From Gnetum montanum (taxonomy: Eukaryota > Streptophyta > Gnetopsida > Gnetales > Gnetaceae): a DNA stretch of 64,000 bases. The translations under genes were made by a program, and so were the position numbers. The stretch is taken from positions 653,660 to 717,659 of the forward strand of contig MNCI01014205.1 of NCBI GenBank assembly GCA_015680685.1, in the 5' to 3' direction. Positions 9,701 to 22,600 of the stretch are shown here, one piece after another; the first letter of the stretch is position 1, and each line of letters opens with the position of its first letter. The notes below the pieces were generated by a model. It saw only the letters and a program-made list of their open reading frames with translations. It was not told the origin of the DNA and ran no database searches.

Positions 9701-12700
9701 GTAAGTCATTAAAGTGTCACTTGTGTCACACCAGGGTTTAACTAGAATTATATATGTTTAGATTGCAAAGAAGTACAGGGTGTTGCAGTCATATGGATTC
9801 AGGTTGTAGAGATGTTGGGATGCACAGATGTAACTTGGGAACATGATTGGGACATTTAGCAGTTAGTGGTGCATAGCTCCCTTAGTTAAAGCATGTGGTT
9901 TATCGTTTACTATTTACCTGTTCAACCCCAAGGGGTGTGCTGAGATACATGCCACCTGGGGGCATCATTAAAACATATGCCAAGGGTCAAATCAGGTAGA
10001 CACCGGCAAATAGTAAATTATTATCAAATCACTTGCCTAATTCAATGGGTTAGCCCATGTTAAATGTGATAAAGGCATCAAAATGATGATTAGGATACAT
10101 GATTCTCTGGTGTTATGGTTCCGTGTTCAGCAAGGATAGATACAATATTAAATGCTCCATGAATGCATCTCCCTGTTTCACCAATCACTTGATGGTGCCA
10201 TAAAATTGATGATTTCTCTTTATGGACATCTCTCAGATGTCTCAGGGAATTGCATCAACAAGATGTTAATGTGAATGATTCTATGGGAGGTATCTAAAGC
10301 TTTCAGGGATGTCTTCTCCTGGTGCATAGCTAAAACAAAGTTTCATTCCTGCTGGTTAAATGAGCGCCAAGTTTCGATACTGAGTTTCAGTAATTGATTC
10401 ATAAACTCCATGTTGGGCTTTATTGCTTGGATAAAATGGAAATTGTTTTTGTTGGGTACTTTTCATGGTCAAAATTTTACAATATTTTCCTAGATAATAA
10501 TATAGTTTTTGGAGTAGTTCGTCATTTAATTAAGGGTTATAAAAACGTAAAAGAATAATAAAGTAATTTTAAACAATATGTTAAATTTTGTATTGAGTAT
10601 TGAGAGCATCCTATCTTTTTGTTAACTAGGCTAAGAAAAAATTTCATTAATTTTTGTTAACCAAGATTGTATGTTCTCTGTTGATGATATTATTTTAGTG
10701 GGTGAATCTAATGAAATCCTAGCTGTGAAGATGGAGACTTGGATAAACACCCTAGAATCAAAGGGGTTGAGGATTATTCGAAGTAAAATAGAATACATGG
10801 AATGCATTTTTAGTGGAAAAGTCAGTAATGAAGACATGAAGATTAGAATTCAAAATCAAGAAGTTTCTCAATATAAACAATTTAGCTACTTGGGGTCACT
10901 TGTTCAAATAAATGGTGAGATTAACAATGATGTGATAAAGAGAATTTAAGCAGGATGGAGGAAATGGTGAGAAGCTAATGGTGTGCTTTGTGACAGAAGA
11001 ATTCCAACAAGGTTGAAGGGAAAATTCTGTTCTAAAGAACTGCCATTAGATGTGTGATCCTCTATGGTGCAGAATGTTCGCCTATCAAAAAGCATTAGGC
11101 TTAATGTGTACATATGGTACAGATGTGAATGCTAAGGTGAATGTTGAGTGTAACTAGGAGCAATTGAAACAACTCTCTTATTAGGGGAAGTTTGGGAGTA
11201 GCCCCCATAAATGAGAAGGTTAAGGAAAAAAAGCCATCTTAGATGGTTTGCTTATGTGCTACGCTCATGTGTTAAGAAAACTAGGGAATGCACTTGTTAG
11301 ATGAGGTTGTCATATTACAGTTGAGGAAAACAAAAAATGGGTAGACCTAAACATATGTAGTTTGTAAGCATAAAGAAAGACATCCAAGATTTGGGCATTA
11401 ATGCTTATTTAGCTCTTAGTAGAAATAAATGACAGAAAACAATTCTAGCTCTATCCCCATAGAGTTGGGATATGTTTAGGATGATGATGATAATGATGAG
11501 GCAAGATTGGAAGCTTGTTTTAGGTTATAATAATTTTCAAAATATGCAACATTTTTCTTCTTGGTCTCCAACTTACAAACTATTAGATTAGTTTATGAAA
11601 AAATATAAACTTCTTTATCTAGGTCAACATTGTGAGAGGTAGACTTGAAATCTAGATGGAAGATTTTCTTATGACAATTCCCAACAAAATAAAGAATTAA
11701 TTCTCTGCTTTTTTTTCCCTTTGCTTGCAAGGGTTTCATTAAATTCAACTAATAGATTTGATCTTTTTATGCATAAACATGGACTTGTGCACTAGCTTTT
11801 CATCATTAATATCTCCATCCAAATTTCTTCACTTATCCATATAAAATGCTTTCTAATGAGTGTTGACACATGGTTGTGATTATATAATTTAGTTGACTGG
11901 CATAAATAATCTCTAAATACATGGAAAAAAAATCAACCATATAGAATGAAGAAGCTCTGGTCTGGGTTTGTGGAAAATACGTATATTAGGTTTTGGCTTT
12001 TGTAGTAGAAAAATTCAGAACATTTGGTATTTTTTTCATGTCATCAATACTGCTTGATGCATGAATGCACCACTTCAACAGGTTGCAGGTGCAATGAGAG
12101 GTAAATTTTCTTAAAGTTCATTGTACCCATTTCTAAACTTAAACTGAAACTGAAACTGAAACTGAAGTTTTTTACTTACATCCATTATGACCCATTGGAT
12201 CTATTGGACCAATTTCAGAATTCCTTTTAATGGCATTTTTAAAAATATATAACCCAGTGATGCTGACTGGAATTGAACCATTTTTATCTTTAGTAAACAG
12301 CTCCTTAGGCCTTGAAATCATATTGGTCTTTCTGGGGCACTATTAGCAAATTCTTTTGTTTTGCCTTTCCATTAACATTGGGATATTCATTTTGCATTCC
12401 CTTTTGAGTTACTGTTTCCATTTCGGATCTTTATGCTTCTCGTGCACTTTGACATTCTTCCTCACAAGCCTATGCATCCTTAAATTGTGTTATACCTATG
12501 TGTTTCGAAAATGAGTATGATGCTGAGAGAGTTCTGTATGCTTGGGGTATCATCCAGTAAGTGTATATGTTAAGCTGAAATCGTCTTCACCATCTGATCG
12601 ACCAAAGAAACCCCATCATGTATTTTATGTCAAATGCCTTTTGATATACATGAAACTAGTCTAGTCCAGAAGCCATATGAAAGGTGGGAACACAAAAATG

Positions 12701-14449
12701 TTCCCAAACCAAAATATCCTAGCTATACAATCTTTCTTTTGCAAGCATATATTATTGTTGTTACCTAAAGATTACAATGACCTTAATCTTAAATTCACAA
12801 CAGATTACATTGATCATGCCTGTTCTAAATTGAGCATGTTTTATTTTTCATGAATTATTAAACATTGTTATGAGACGTTATACGGTCATTAGTGTTTCAT
12901 TTTTGGGTTCATCGCAGCTTTTCTGCATTGCTTAGTTTGACCTTTTGATGTTTGTTACACAGTTTGCTAGACTCAATTTATTTACTATCTTATGCAGCAT
13001 TGGAGATAGAATTCACACGATCTCAGATTGTCGCTGCAATTCCAGGAACGTTCTTTTGTGTATGGTATGCATTGAAGAAACACTGGCTTGCAAACAATAT
13101 TCTGGGATTGGCATTTTGTATACAGGTCTGTATTTAGAGAAGTGAATACTTTGTTGGTCGTTTATGCTTTCTTGCATAATTTCATCAAATTTATCTTATG
13201 TTTCATGGGAGCCATTTTATCAAATTTTGTTGGTCTTTTTTTGTTTTTCTTCAGGGTATTGCAATGTTGTCTTTGGGGTCATTCAAAACCGGTGCCATAC
13301 TGTTGGTAATTCATTCAAAACTGTAAAATAGCAATTTTTGTTAAGTCTGTTGCTTGTCACCGACCTACGAGGAGATTGTATTATTGTGTACTTGTTATTG
13401 TATTCATTGGTGTCTTTTTTGTCATGGCTTATTATAACAGGCAGGACTCTTTGTGTATGACATTTTCTGGGTCTTCTTCACTCCTGTGATGGTCAGTGTA
13501 GCGAAATCATTCGATGCTCCAATTAAGGTATCATTTTAGTATGCTAGTGGTCCTGTATTTTTTGTTTCTAAGGGTACTGTAAATCAATATAGGCTATTCC
13601 ATTTTTTTTATATGGGGTTTAGCAGATTTAGTGTATTCTATGTTCCATTAATACATGCTTTTCAAGTATTTTTAATGGGTTTTCGTTTCTTCATGTTGGA
13701 TCAGCTTCTCTTTCCTAGATCTGATCCATCAAAACCATACAGCATGCTTGGGCTTGGTGACATTGTTATCCCAGGTGAGTTCCTCTACCAACGGACATGG
13801 GCAACGTGTTATGCAGGATATGAAATTTAGTTGTGCATTTTTTTGTAGTTCTACATCGATTTGTAACTTCTCAGTGGTTATGTAGGAATTTTTGTTGCAC
13901 TTGCATTGAGGTTTGATGTCTTCAGAGGTCAGGGAGAAAGGTATTTTAAAAGTGCATTTCTGGGATATGTCGTTGGCTTGGTTACAACTATAATTGTGAT
14001 GAATTGGTTTGAAGCAGCACAAGTAAGTTGGAAAAATCCGAAATCTGTTTGCTTTAAACTTGATAATTTGTTTTACTTCGTACATGCTAATTGATTGCCT
14101 TTCAAATTTCTATAATTCTCTTAATTTAAACTTTTTTGAAAGAAATTTTTACATTGGTGTTGCAGCCTGCGCTCTTGTATATTGTTCCTGGTGTGATTGG
14201 ATTTTTGGCTGTGCACTGTATTTGGAATGGAGAAGTCAGACCGGTATGATTTCTTGATCCAAGAATATTTGCTTAGCTTATTTCTTATCATGTTGGTTAC
14301 ACACATAACATCTGGATAATATCATGTTTCAGCTATTGGATTTCGATGAGTCAAAATTACCCAGTCAAACTGGTTCCGATGGAACATCAGCCAAGTCAGA
14401 TGGAGATGGTGTAGGTACAGATAGCAAACCAGCTAACAAATCAGACTAA
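6796..14449 (+). CDS. SPP: Signal peptide peptidase, 11 exons, 353 aa
   Basis: Intramembrane aspartyl protease that cleaves leftover signal peptides inside the ER membrane. Exons: 6796-6835, 8721-8836, 8942-9093, 9240-9325, 12998-13125, 13255-13305, 13441-13527, 13705-13774, 13886-14022, 14166-14243, 14333-14449. All introns are GT-AG and the exons join in frame. The catalytic YD is at 197-198, GLGD at 236-239 (Asp239) and the PAL motif at 290-292. The multi-pass hydrophobic pattern, with blocks such as TMSKEHAMRFP, KKHWLANNILGL and SFKTGAILL, matches the plant SPP family, as does the length (about 340-350 aa in plants). Exon 1 encodes only 13 whole codons; its donor, GTCGTT, is weak but is the one that joins in frame. 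The hydrophilic tail is rich in S, D and G. Intron 4 (3.7 kb) carries LINE and SINE-like remnants. SPP rather than SPP-like, because no N-terminal luminal protease-associated domain is present. Confidence 0.93.
9860..10015 (+). mobile_element. SINE-like remnant in SPP intron 4
   Basis: A box-A-like TAGCTCCCTTAGTTAAAGCA is followed about 35 bases later by a box-B-like GTTCAACCCC. This is consistent with a tRNA-derived SINE, but no poly-A tail or target-site duplication was established. Confidence 0.35.
10655..11502 (+). mobile_element. 5'-truncated LINE (L1-type RT C-terminus) in SPP intron 4
   Basis: The frame at 10671-10949 has an SVDDIILVGES box, corresponding to the (F/Y)ADD catalytic box of non-LTR reverse transcriptases, then LESKGLRI, SKxEYMEC and YLGSLVQ, the usual plant LINE order. 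Broken frames continue through ANGVLCDRRIPTRLKGKF and SLGVAPINEK to a 3' end GTTGGGATATGTTTAGG with a short GAT-rich tail at about 11480-11502. The first residue of the catalytic box is V instead of A, and frameshifts and stops follow 10949. It is a dead 5'-truncated copy in the sense orientation of its host gene. Confidence 0.85.
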
Positions 14450-16028
14450 TCAGACTAGAAAGATGCTAATGTCTTCGTGTATTTGGAAATTTTTTTTTGG
14501 CTGAGCTCAATGCCCCTTTAGAGAATGAATGGCATTTTCTAGAATTTTGAAATTTATATTTATAAAGTAGTACTACTTAAAAATTCTGTTAAGGTAAATG
14601 GGTGCCAAAACAAGGGCATGTTTTGCAGGCGGTAATAACTAATTGACCATGGTAATTTGTTTTTGCAATCTCCTTCCAATGTAAAACGTTTCACAATACA
14701 GACAAAATGGTTTTAGCATTTTTCCTTTGAAATGATAAGTGGAAAATTAGTTTTCTTGTTATAAAAACAACTCAGTGGGTCGCATCTACCTGCATGGTCA
14801 CATTTACAACAGTGTGGCCCAGAGTTACTGAAAAAAAATCTCGTTAACAACATTTTGGCCCAGAGTTATTTAAAAAGTTTTTTTTTTAAAAAACGAGAAC
14901 AAACTTCATGTGATCTTATAACAGCAATTCAGAATATTTATTTGGTAAGGTTATGGTTGTAATCACTCGAGTTATGATCTTATTGTGAGCGGAAAACAAT
15001 CACTAAGTTTATTGATGTATAAAATCTGCCAGGTCGAGATTGGATATTTAAGGCTTTTGATGGTGATTATTGCATTAGGGTAGCAACCTTTAATTTTTGA
15101 AAGATGAATCATAGCATATTTTGACCTTACAGTTGAACTTGGACTTATGATTTGTATTAAAAAATCTTGTATAATCAAGGTTGCAAGGTATAGTAAATCT
15201 TTTCAGTCTTAGTCTTTGCATGATTTGGAAAGAAACAAAAATACATTACCCAAGAGATGATGTCTATGTCATGAGCCTAGTTTGTATATGTATAAAGTTT
15301 CACCTAAGAGTGGGCGTTTGGATTTGGATGTATATTTAGATCTAACATATGTGAGATGCTTATGGTGTATATAACAAGTTTTTAAACTTTGATTTTTTTT
15401 ATCATATATGAACAATTAGCTATTTGAATTGAACTTATAAAGTGAATGTAGGTTACAAATAGTAGTAACTATTCTCTCGGAAAGTGTTTTTTTGCCTTAT
15501 CTCATAAAAAGTATCTTTACCATCTTGCTTTCTTTATTTCATCTACAATGACTAAGTGGATTATGGTGCAATTGTCTAGACTTTATTTAGCCTTGTGTAC
15601 ATGATCGAATATCATCTACAATCACTAACTTCACTATGATGTAGTTGTCTGGGCTTTCTAGTGCCTTGCATATGTGACAGGGAATTGAAATTTGAAGTGA
15701 CAAAGGAATAAGCTTCCTAATTACGTAAATTCATGGTTGTATTCCAAAAAGAAGTATTACCATTTTCTTAAAAAAAATTCTTGGGACTTTGATATCCATC
15801 ATTTCATTGAATTTGTTTATGTACTGAAATTAAGTAAAGTTTGTTTATGAATTTTATTAGACCTTTGTATTCATCATTTCATTAAAGTTACCTTTGAGCT
15901 TAAATATTGAAAAATAGGAGCAAGTGATGGAGCATGGTGTGGGAATGGGTGTGTGAGAACTTTTTGATCATTTAACATTTTTGTATTGATTTATTTTTTA
16001 TTGCATATCAAAAGGATGCTATCTTTTG
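14450..16028. other. AT-rich intergenic DNA after SPP
   Basis: The first few hundred bases probably contain the SPP 3' UTR. No ORF of recognisable family, RNA gene or repeat was identified in the rest. Confidence 0.5.
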
Positions 16029-16185
16029 GAATGATGGTAAGGTGTTTGTTTCTCAAGCCACAAGGGATGGGTTTAGGTGGTACAACTACTCAAAAAAGTA
16101 GTGATGAGCATTGGCAACCTTGCAAAACCCCATTTGGTAGGATGAGCATTGAGCTTGTGTGAAAACCCTTTTTTATTTATTGCAC
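16029..16185 (+). mobile_element. SINE, copy 1 of a three-copy family
   Basis: It shares GATGGTAAGGTGTTTGTTTC, TCAAG and a later GATGAGCATTGAGC with copies at 18142-18300 (+) and 25168-25327 (-). The 5' part carries a box-A-like GGTAAGGTG; the box B is degraded here (GGGTTTAGG). A tRNA-derived SINE is the likely class. Confidence 0.5.
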
Positions 16186-17159
16186 ATTAAAATGTTACAA
16201 ATATCTTAGATTCTTAAGTTGGCAAAAAGAATACTTGGTAATTTTCTTAAGGATGTTTTCAAAACTTATAGCATGTATATTTTTATTGTCCAATAAATTC
16301 AAAAGCTCTATGGATGTAATAAAAATTTCAATTTTAAATGACTAACTATAAAGAACCATTTCAACAAAATGTATAAAATAAATTTCCAATAAAGAAGAAT
16401 GATGTAAACATTAAAATATGACAAATATATTAGATTTGCAAGTTGCAGAAATGTTTTTATCATAGTAAATATCAAAGTAGTGTGTTAATTAGGAACGTGC
16501 TTGGAACAACACTCCTAGGTTGGCATGCATAGAGTGTTGGTACTAGGCTTTGAACTTAGTATTTTTGAGTGCAATACAGTGTGCTCAGTATTAATGCATA
16601 GTGTTAAAAAAAATTACAATAAAAAATAAAAAAGCTTTTAAGAAAAAATAAAATAATTTTCAAATAAAGAATAATACAAAAGTTCAGTTCCAATAAATAT
16701 GTTGATATGCCACATCATTATGCTTAATCAAAATTTGTGTTTACATCCTTGCTCTCAAAGAGAAAATATTCTTGAATATTGTATAAAAAGATAATTTAAC
16801 ATGTCCTTCCCACCAAATCAATAGTTTAGAAAGGTTGTCTCTAGATCCAAAGCAAGTTCAATTGAGCAAAACTAGATCATTGAAATTGCCCAACAAAGTG
16901 TATAATACCTACATTGGATCTTGGATGTCTAGTACCCCTCACTATAAGAATGGGAGAGTCATACCTCTCTTGCCCATAAGAAACCAAGTATGTAGATCTA
17001 TGTAGGTTAAGTCCTAGTTATATGCTTATAATTGGTGAGGGAGGAAGAGGTTGGGGCCTTGGGGTTGAACATGTAAAGGGGTGCTGAAACCAAAAGTAAT
17101 TTGACTTTAGGTACACCCTAAGATATATAGCTAATATGATGTATTAAAAAATTTATAAT

Positions 17160-17245
17160 AATAAGATATTAGTCTAGTGGTAAGGGTCTTGACCTAGCAA
17201 CCCTAGGTCATAGATTCGATTTCATGAGGTAGCATTGAGTTATAA
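17160..17245 (+). mobile_element. SINE-like tRNA-derived fragment
   Basis: TAGTCTAGTGGTAAGGGTC (box-A-like) and CATAGATTCGATTTC (box-B-like) lie about 35 bases apart. The stem pairing expected of a functional tRNA is not evident. Confidence 0.4.
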
Positions 17246-17344
17246 ATTAAAATAAATTTCTATAAAAGGAATTTTGAAACTAGTTTGATAGATCCAAGGA
17301 GTCTTAAAAATTTTAGTTTTAGTTTTAAATAGATATATAACAAT

Positions 17345-18098
17345 TGATGAATGTTGATTTAGTTGATCGTGCGTTGATGTATGTCGTGCTTTGTCAGCGC
17401 GTCAATGTTGACATAAATGCAATATAAATACAATCCACCCACCACGTTTATGACATCATTTAGTCATTTCCTTATTGAAACTTTGTCAGTTTGTTTCCAT
17501 AGCAATTAGTAATAGTCATTGAGTGCTCATAGTGTGAACCAAGTGGATTGCATGAAATTTTATTTGAGTGAAATGTACCTAAACACATTTTCATGGTAGC
17601 AATAAAATCGAGATCCATGTTCTTAATTGCAGCACTTGGCTTAGCACTTTAATTTCCTTTCTTGTAATTTACTTTTAACTATTTTTTAATTTTAGACTTG
17701 ATCAAATCGAATAAGTATGACTAACTTTGAGTATAAAAGCATTAACATTTGTTAATCCTAACAATGGATACTTGGTAACCCAACAATAATAGATGTTTAG
17801 GATGTGTACAATAAGTTGGGAATGGATACTCCATGCTTAAGCTAGATTAGATTTAGTCCTTGTCCTTAGATTTAATAGAAATTTAATGTTTTAATAATAA
17901 TATTCTTATCATTTACCTCAATCACACTTAACCATATTAATTAAGGCTACCCAAGTGTGATTGAGAAGACAACCAACGATCTTATGCTTAGCTATCTAAG
18001 GTATTTGAACTATCCTCAATCCATAGAATTCAACCAGATTATGTATGAGCATTTATGATTTGTATAGTTGGCTGTATGGTTAAATTTACCACTCATCA
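17345..18098 (+). repeat. Solo LTR related to element D
   Basis: Begins TGATGAATG and ends CCACTCATCA, the termini of the A/B/C/D family in + orientation. Repeated GTTGATG-like words precede a TATA-like AATATAAATAC near 17420. Its middle aligns with 1850-1970 and its tail with about 2850-3081 (CACTTAACCATA, ATTGxGAARACAA, a GTATGAGCAT-like block). No internal region adjoins either end and no clear target-site duplication is seen. Confidence 0.6.
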
Positions 18099-18141
18099 TT
18101 AGCGAAATTCATCAACACTACCTCAAATAAGGAAAACCACT

Positions 18142-18300
18142 TGAAATGATAGTAAGATGCTTGTTTCTCAAGTTTTAAGACTTAGGTTTGAGCCTAACCA
18201 TAGCCACTTGAAAGAGGTTAGGCATTTGTTCATCTACCAAGCCTCCCAAAACCTTGCCATGGCAATATGAACATTGAGCCTCTTGGTGACGATCCTTTAT
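18142..18300 (+). mobile_element. SINE, copy 2 of a three-copy family
   Basis: It shares GATAGTAAGATGCTTGTTTC, TCAAGTTTTAAGAC, a box-B-like GGTTTGAGCC and AGCCACTTGAAAxAGGTTAGGC with the copy at 25168-25327 (-). It begins about 45 bases after the solo LTR. Confidence 0.55.
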
Positions 18301-19643
18301 AATGATGCCTTTATATTTGGTTGGGGATAGGTCAAAACTTTAAAAAATGACTATAAATACACATAAAGACATATAGCCAATATGATAATTTAGAATAATT
18401 ATAGAGGAATATAACAATTTGCCTAACAAGATAATGGTATGAATACTTAGTTTACATATCACTAAAATAACAGTAAAAATGATACAATTCTCTATATTGT
18501 TATCTCAATCAATTTAATGATATTCGTAATACAATTAATAACTTCTACCTTTTATGTGCATTCCACGTTCTCTACCTGCAATCAATCATTCATGATTTTT
18601 GGAGTTGCATTGTGTGGACTTTTTAGCGCTTTATATGTCTACTATAAACTTCATTGGTACATCCGGTACATCCGACTAACTTTTACTGCTTCCACTTCCA
18701 CAAATCACACCAACTTCATAAATATAGTGCTGCATGATTTTATTGCAAAAGCTGATTTATCATTCACCTTTTCTTCGTGCAAAATGTATGTCAAGTCTCT
18801 GCACAAATACTCTTATTTGGTTTTTACGCAATTGAGTGTCTTCCAATCCTTTTCTTCCTCAAAGGTTAAAGTCTCTCCTCTCCCTGTATTCCTCTTCACA
18901 TTTTTTATCTTTGTATACGTCCTTATGGACTATCATCGATTGTTAAGATGATATTAGTATCTTCCACTCCTGGATTATCAACAATCTAAAATAAATATGA
19001 TTGGTATCATGGTGTTGGTTTGTTAACCAGAAATTTGAAATTACATTAGAGATTTTATTTATAATATTTTAACCCAGGAACATAATCCCGCATTTACGTA
19101 TTTCTTAAAGAAACAACGTTGGTTTATTCTCTAATATCACTTGTAACATTTCATTAACTCGTATTCCTAAAAGTCAAGGCTGCTGCTTAATATTCCTACG
19201 TATTTTAACATTATGTTCATTAACTGTTTGAAATAATGCTTAAAACAAGTCTGAAGGAAAACAATATAAACTAACCACTTGAACCACCTATCTATCACCA
19301 GTCCAAGGAAGGAAAAGATAAAGGAAAGAAAATAAGAAACTTTTCTATAAAATGTACCGCAGGGCTTCTTCTGTTGGAGAAAATTAAACCAAATGCAATT
19401 TGATGTGCAAACGATGCCAGGCAGCCAAGATGTAACGTCTAATCATAATTGTTTCGCTATTGCACGAGATTTGTTATAGTCCATTCTTGTATCCAAAAGT
19501 ATCTATTCTGCAACAGGATTGCTCAGCCAGTACCACTATATACATGGAAAGATGCCCAGCCCGAACCCCAGACGAACCCCAGACGTGGTAAGAAATCGTT
19601 CACCCAAGATAACTTCAATGGTAAAAACATTTTTTCAAAATAC
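18301..19643. other. Intergenic DNA between the two convergent genes
   Basis: AT-rich. A 144-codon open frame at 18517-18951 has no family features and is not called. The right end probably includes the 3' UTR of the CBM20 gene. Confidence 0.5.
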
Positions 19644-22600
19644 TTATTCAAGCCTTAGCCCCAAACTGCCTATAAGCTTGTACAATGCTTTTCGACCCCA
19701 TTCCAAGTCACCTTCAAATAAGGAATCACCTGTTCTATGATTTACGACTTTTGGTTCTTCTTCACCTTTGTCTATGTCAGGAGATGTAGCATGCTCTCCA
19801 CCATCGTTTGCAGCAGAGGACTGTAAAATTATCATATCAGAGCGATATTTTATGGAACTAACTAATTTCATCACATAAGATCAACCTATTTAAGAAAAAG
19901 GTCAATCCACAAAATTGCAGTAAATTTGTCAATGACACCTTGCTTTTACCTGTCACACTTCCAATCCTTTCAAATAAGCTCTCTACTAAAGAATGTACAT
20001 CTGATAAAGCAATGCTATATTATTTTTTAAAAGTGATTACTGAAACAATTATCTTAAATATTAAAGATGAAAATTTTTACAGCTATGCAGGAAACATCAA
20101 GCTAAGAAATTAATAGGAAATGGCCAAACTATGAAAAATGCAGTTGCCATAAACAAATAAGACAATGTAAACAGTGTAAGGAGCTTTTTTAAAATATATA
20201 TATTTTCATTTCATTTAGTCTTCAAAAAATACTAAAACAATTTTTGTATTACATCCACGTGACAACTGAAGGTTGCATAATAAATCACCTAGATTCTCGG
20301 TTTAGGAAATGAAGTCACCTTCAATGTCTAGGATTTGAAACCCTAAACCAACGGAGGATTTATTTCAGGGTTGGATGAATAGGTTTTCAATACAATAATT
20401 AGGGTTTATTTGTCATATCCAACCAAATAAGCATATCTACCATAAAAAGCAAAAATGCTGAAATGCAATGACTAAAATGTAGAAAGCGATAAGATGCAGC
20501 GACAGAAAACTAGTATAAAACCACAAGATGCAATGCAAGGATTATAAAGAACTAAAACAATAACAATAATAATTAGAGAACATATTTGATTGATGATCCA
20601 CATTACAACCGCTGCCAGATGACAAGGATTCAAGGGATACATCATTAACAAATGGATAGAAGAATTTGAAAAATAAGAACAAATTTGGGATTCCCAATCT
20701 ATGAAATAGGTGGATGAGATTTATATTTTTCAAATTTTTGTTGTTGTAAAGTTACGTATCTCTAAACCCTCTAATCACGGACGCACTGGTAGCCTCCGTT
20801 TTCTCGGTCCAAACTCTGAACTCTCAAAAAATGTTAGATTCACTAAATCCAATCATGGTTGGCTAGATTGATTAAATGTGATCGTAGTTTTCAAATTCAT
20901 TGAACCTTGCCATGGTGTCTTGATTTATTTCTGCAACATCAAACTTTCTTTGTTTCCTTGACAACAAGAGACAACTTGGATGAAATAAAAATACGAAGAC
21001 CCACAGAACTCTAAACAAACAGCAGACTTTCCTGATGGAAAAATTCAATGATCAAACCATTATTTGCAAAACAAAGGTTTTCCCTCTAGGTCTTGTGATA
21101 TTAATTGATAAGAAAATTTCACATAAACATGTGCAATCTTTGCAGGTGTACAAATTCTTAAATGTAAAGACGTTGGATATTTGATAGTGCTGTTTTGATA
21201 AATAAAAATACACAAGCCCTAAAAATAAAACTCGATTTCTACCTCAATTTTCATGATCAGACTGCAGATTAGGGGAAGTGATTAACCATTACTAGATTAT
21301 TTTAAGGTAAAAGGGGATGAACTATAGTGCAAACACTACCAAATGTAAACGACAGGTTATCTTCTAGAGTAAAATTTTTCTTTCATTTATGAATTCTCTT
21401 TAACCTTTGAAAGCTTAGCTACATATTTTCAGATATGAAATATTGGCTTAAAGATATCTACAGTACATTTTATATTGGTATACCTTCCACCACATAACTT
21501 TCATAACATACAAATTAGAATATCAAGGTGTTTAATGGTTGGTCAAGGCATCCACTAAGATACACAAGTATTATGCAAAAAAATAAAAAATAAAAAAGGT
21601 TCAAATGAACCTGGTTCAATAGATTCATAAGGTCTTGGACATAATTAAGAATAAATTTAGTTACGGTTTCATTAATTTCCAACTGCTAATTGAGAAATGA
21701 AAGAGAATCAAACATTTGAATATAATTTACAAGTGCGTGCCAATTAAATCCTTAATATATTGGTGGGAAAAAAATGATCCCCCATACTACCTCCTAGCCA
21801 AAGTATGGTGCTCTAAAATTTGATAAGGAAATATCTTGAAGAGAATAATATGGAAAATCAAATCCAAGATTTTTTTCCCCTTATTTCTGAACCGAAAAAA
21901 ATATACTAGATAAGGGGGCATGCTCAAGAAAACAGTCAAAACACATCCTACATGATATCTCCATGATCTGCATGCTTCAGAAATCCTGTAGAGAATGCTT
22001 TGCATAAAAGGTATTTCTAAATCAAATTACCATTGACAGAATGTGATATACATCTCCCTTGGACAGGCCGGACAACAAATAGTTCTTGTCGGGCTGGAAA
22101 AGCACATATGTTACATAATTAGATGTAATTCTTTTTGAAAAAATATTATCTATTTAAACCTAACATTAAATTTATTATTACACCAAAGAAAGCCCCAAGG
22201 GATCTATTGCTATTCAACTTTATTGGTATTTAATTCTATATGTTCAACTCCTATGTTAACGATGTTTTCTTCAAAAGATATCCTATAAACCACAGGTTCA
22301 ATCCCAATGGGTTATATCAACAGAATTGTTAAAAAAGGCCAAAATTGAATTTTGTCTTATAGACCCTTGCATGGACATGCTAAAAGCACTTCAGCTTCAG
22401 TTTCAGATATCCAAAATATTCTCAAAGAATAGATTTATAATCCAAATTTTGGTTCCATTGGATCATGGAAAATGATAACAAAAACTACATCACGTTTTAA
22501 TAAAAACAGTCAGGAAAGGACTAGAATTTTCTGCAGAAAGAAAATTAAAGCAACTAACTGGTACGCTATGATTTATAGACATATAAAATTGAGCAATTAA

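Noticed and set aside
14972-15178. Small - strand open frame after SPP
   Set aside because: Short AT-rich frame without family features or conserved context.
17160-17245. Possible tRNA gene from box A and box B motifs
   Set aside because: No four-arm pairing or acceptor stem evident; SINE remnant preferred. The same applies to the 6317, 9860, 16029, 18142 and 25168 copies.
18517-18951. 144-codon open frame on + strand between the two genes
   Set aside because: Composition is hydrophobic/Ser-rich AT-driven sequence with no domain, no splice context and no homology recognised; likely chance.
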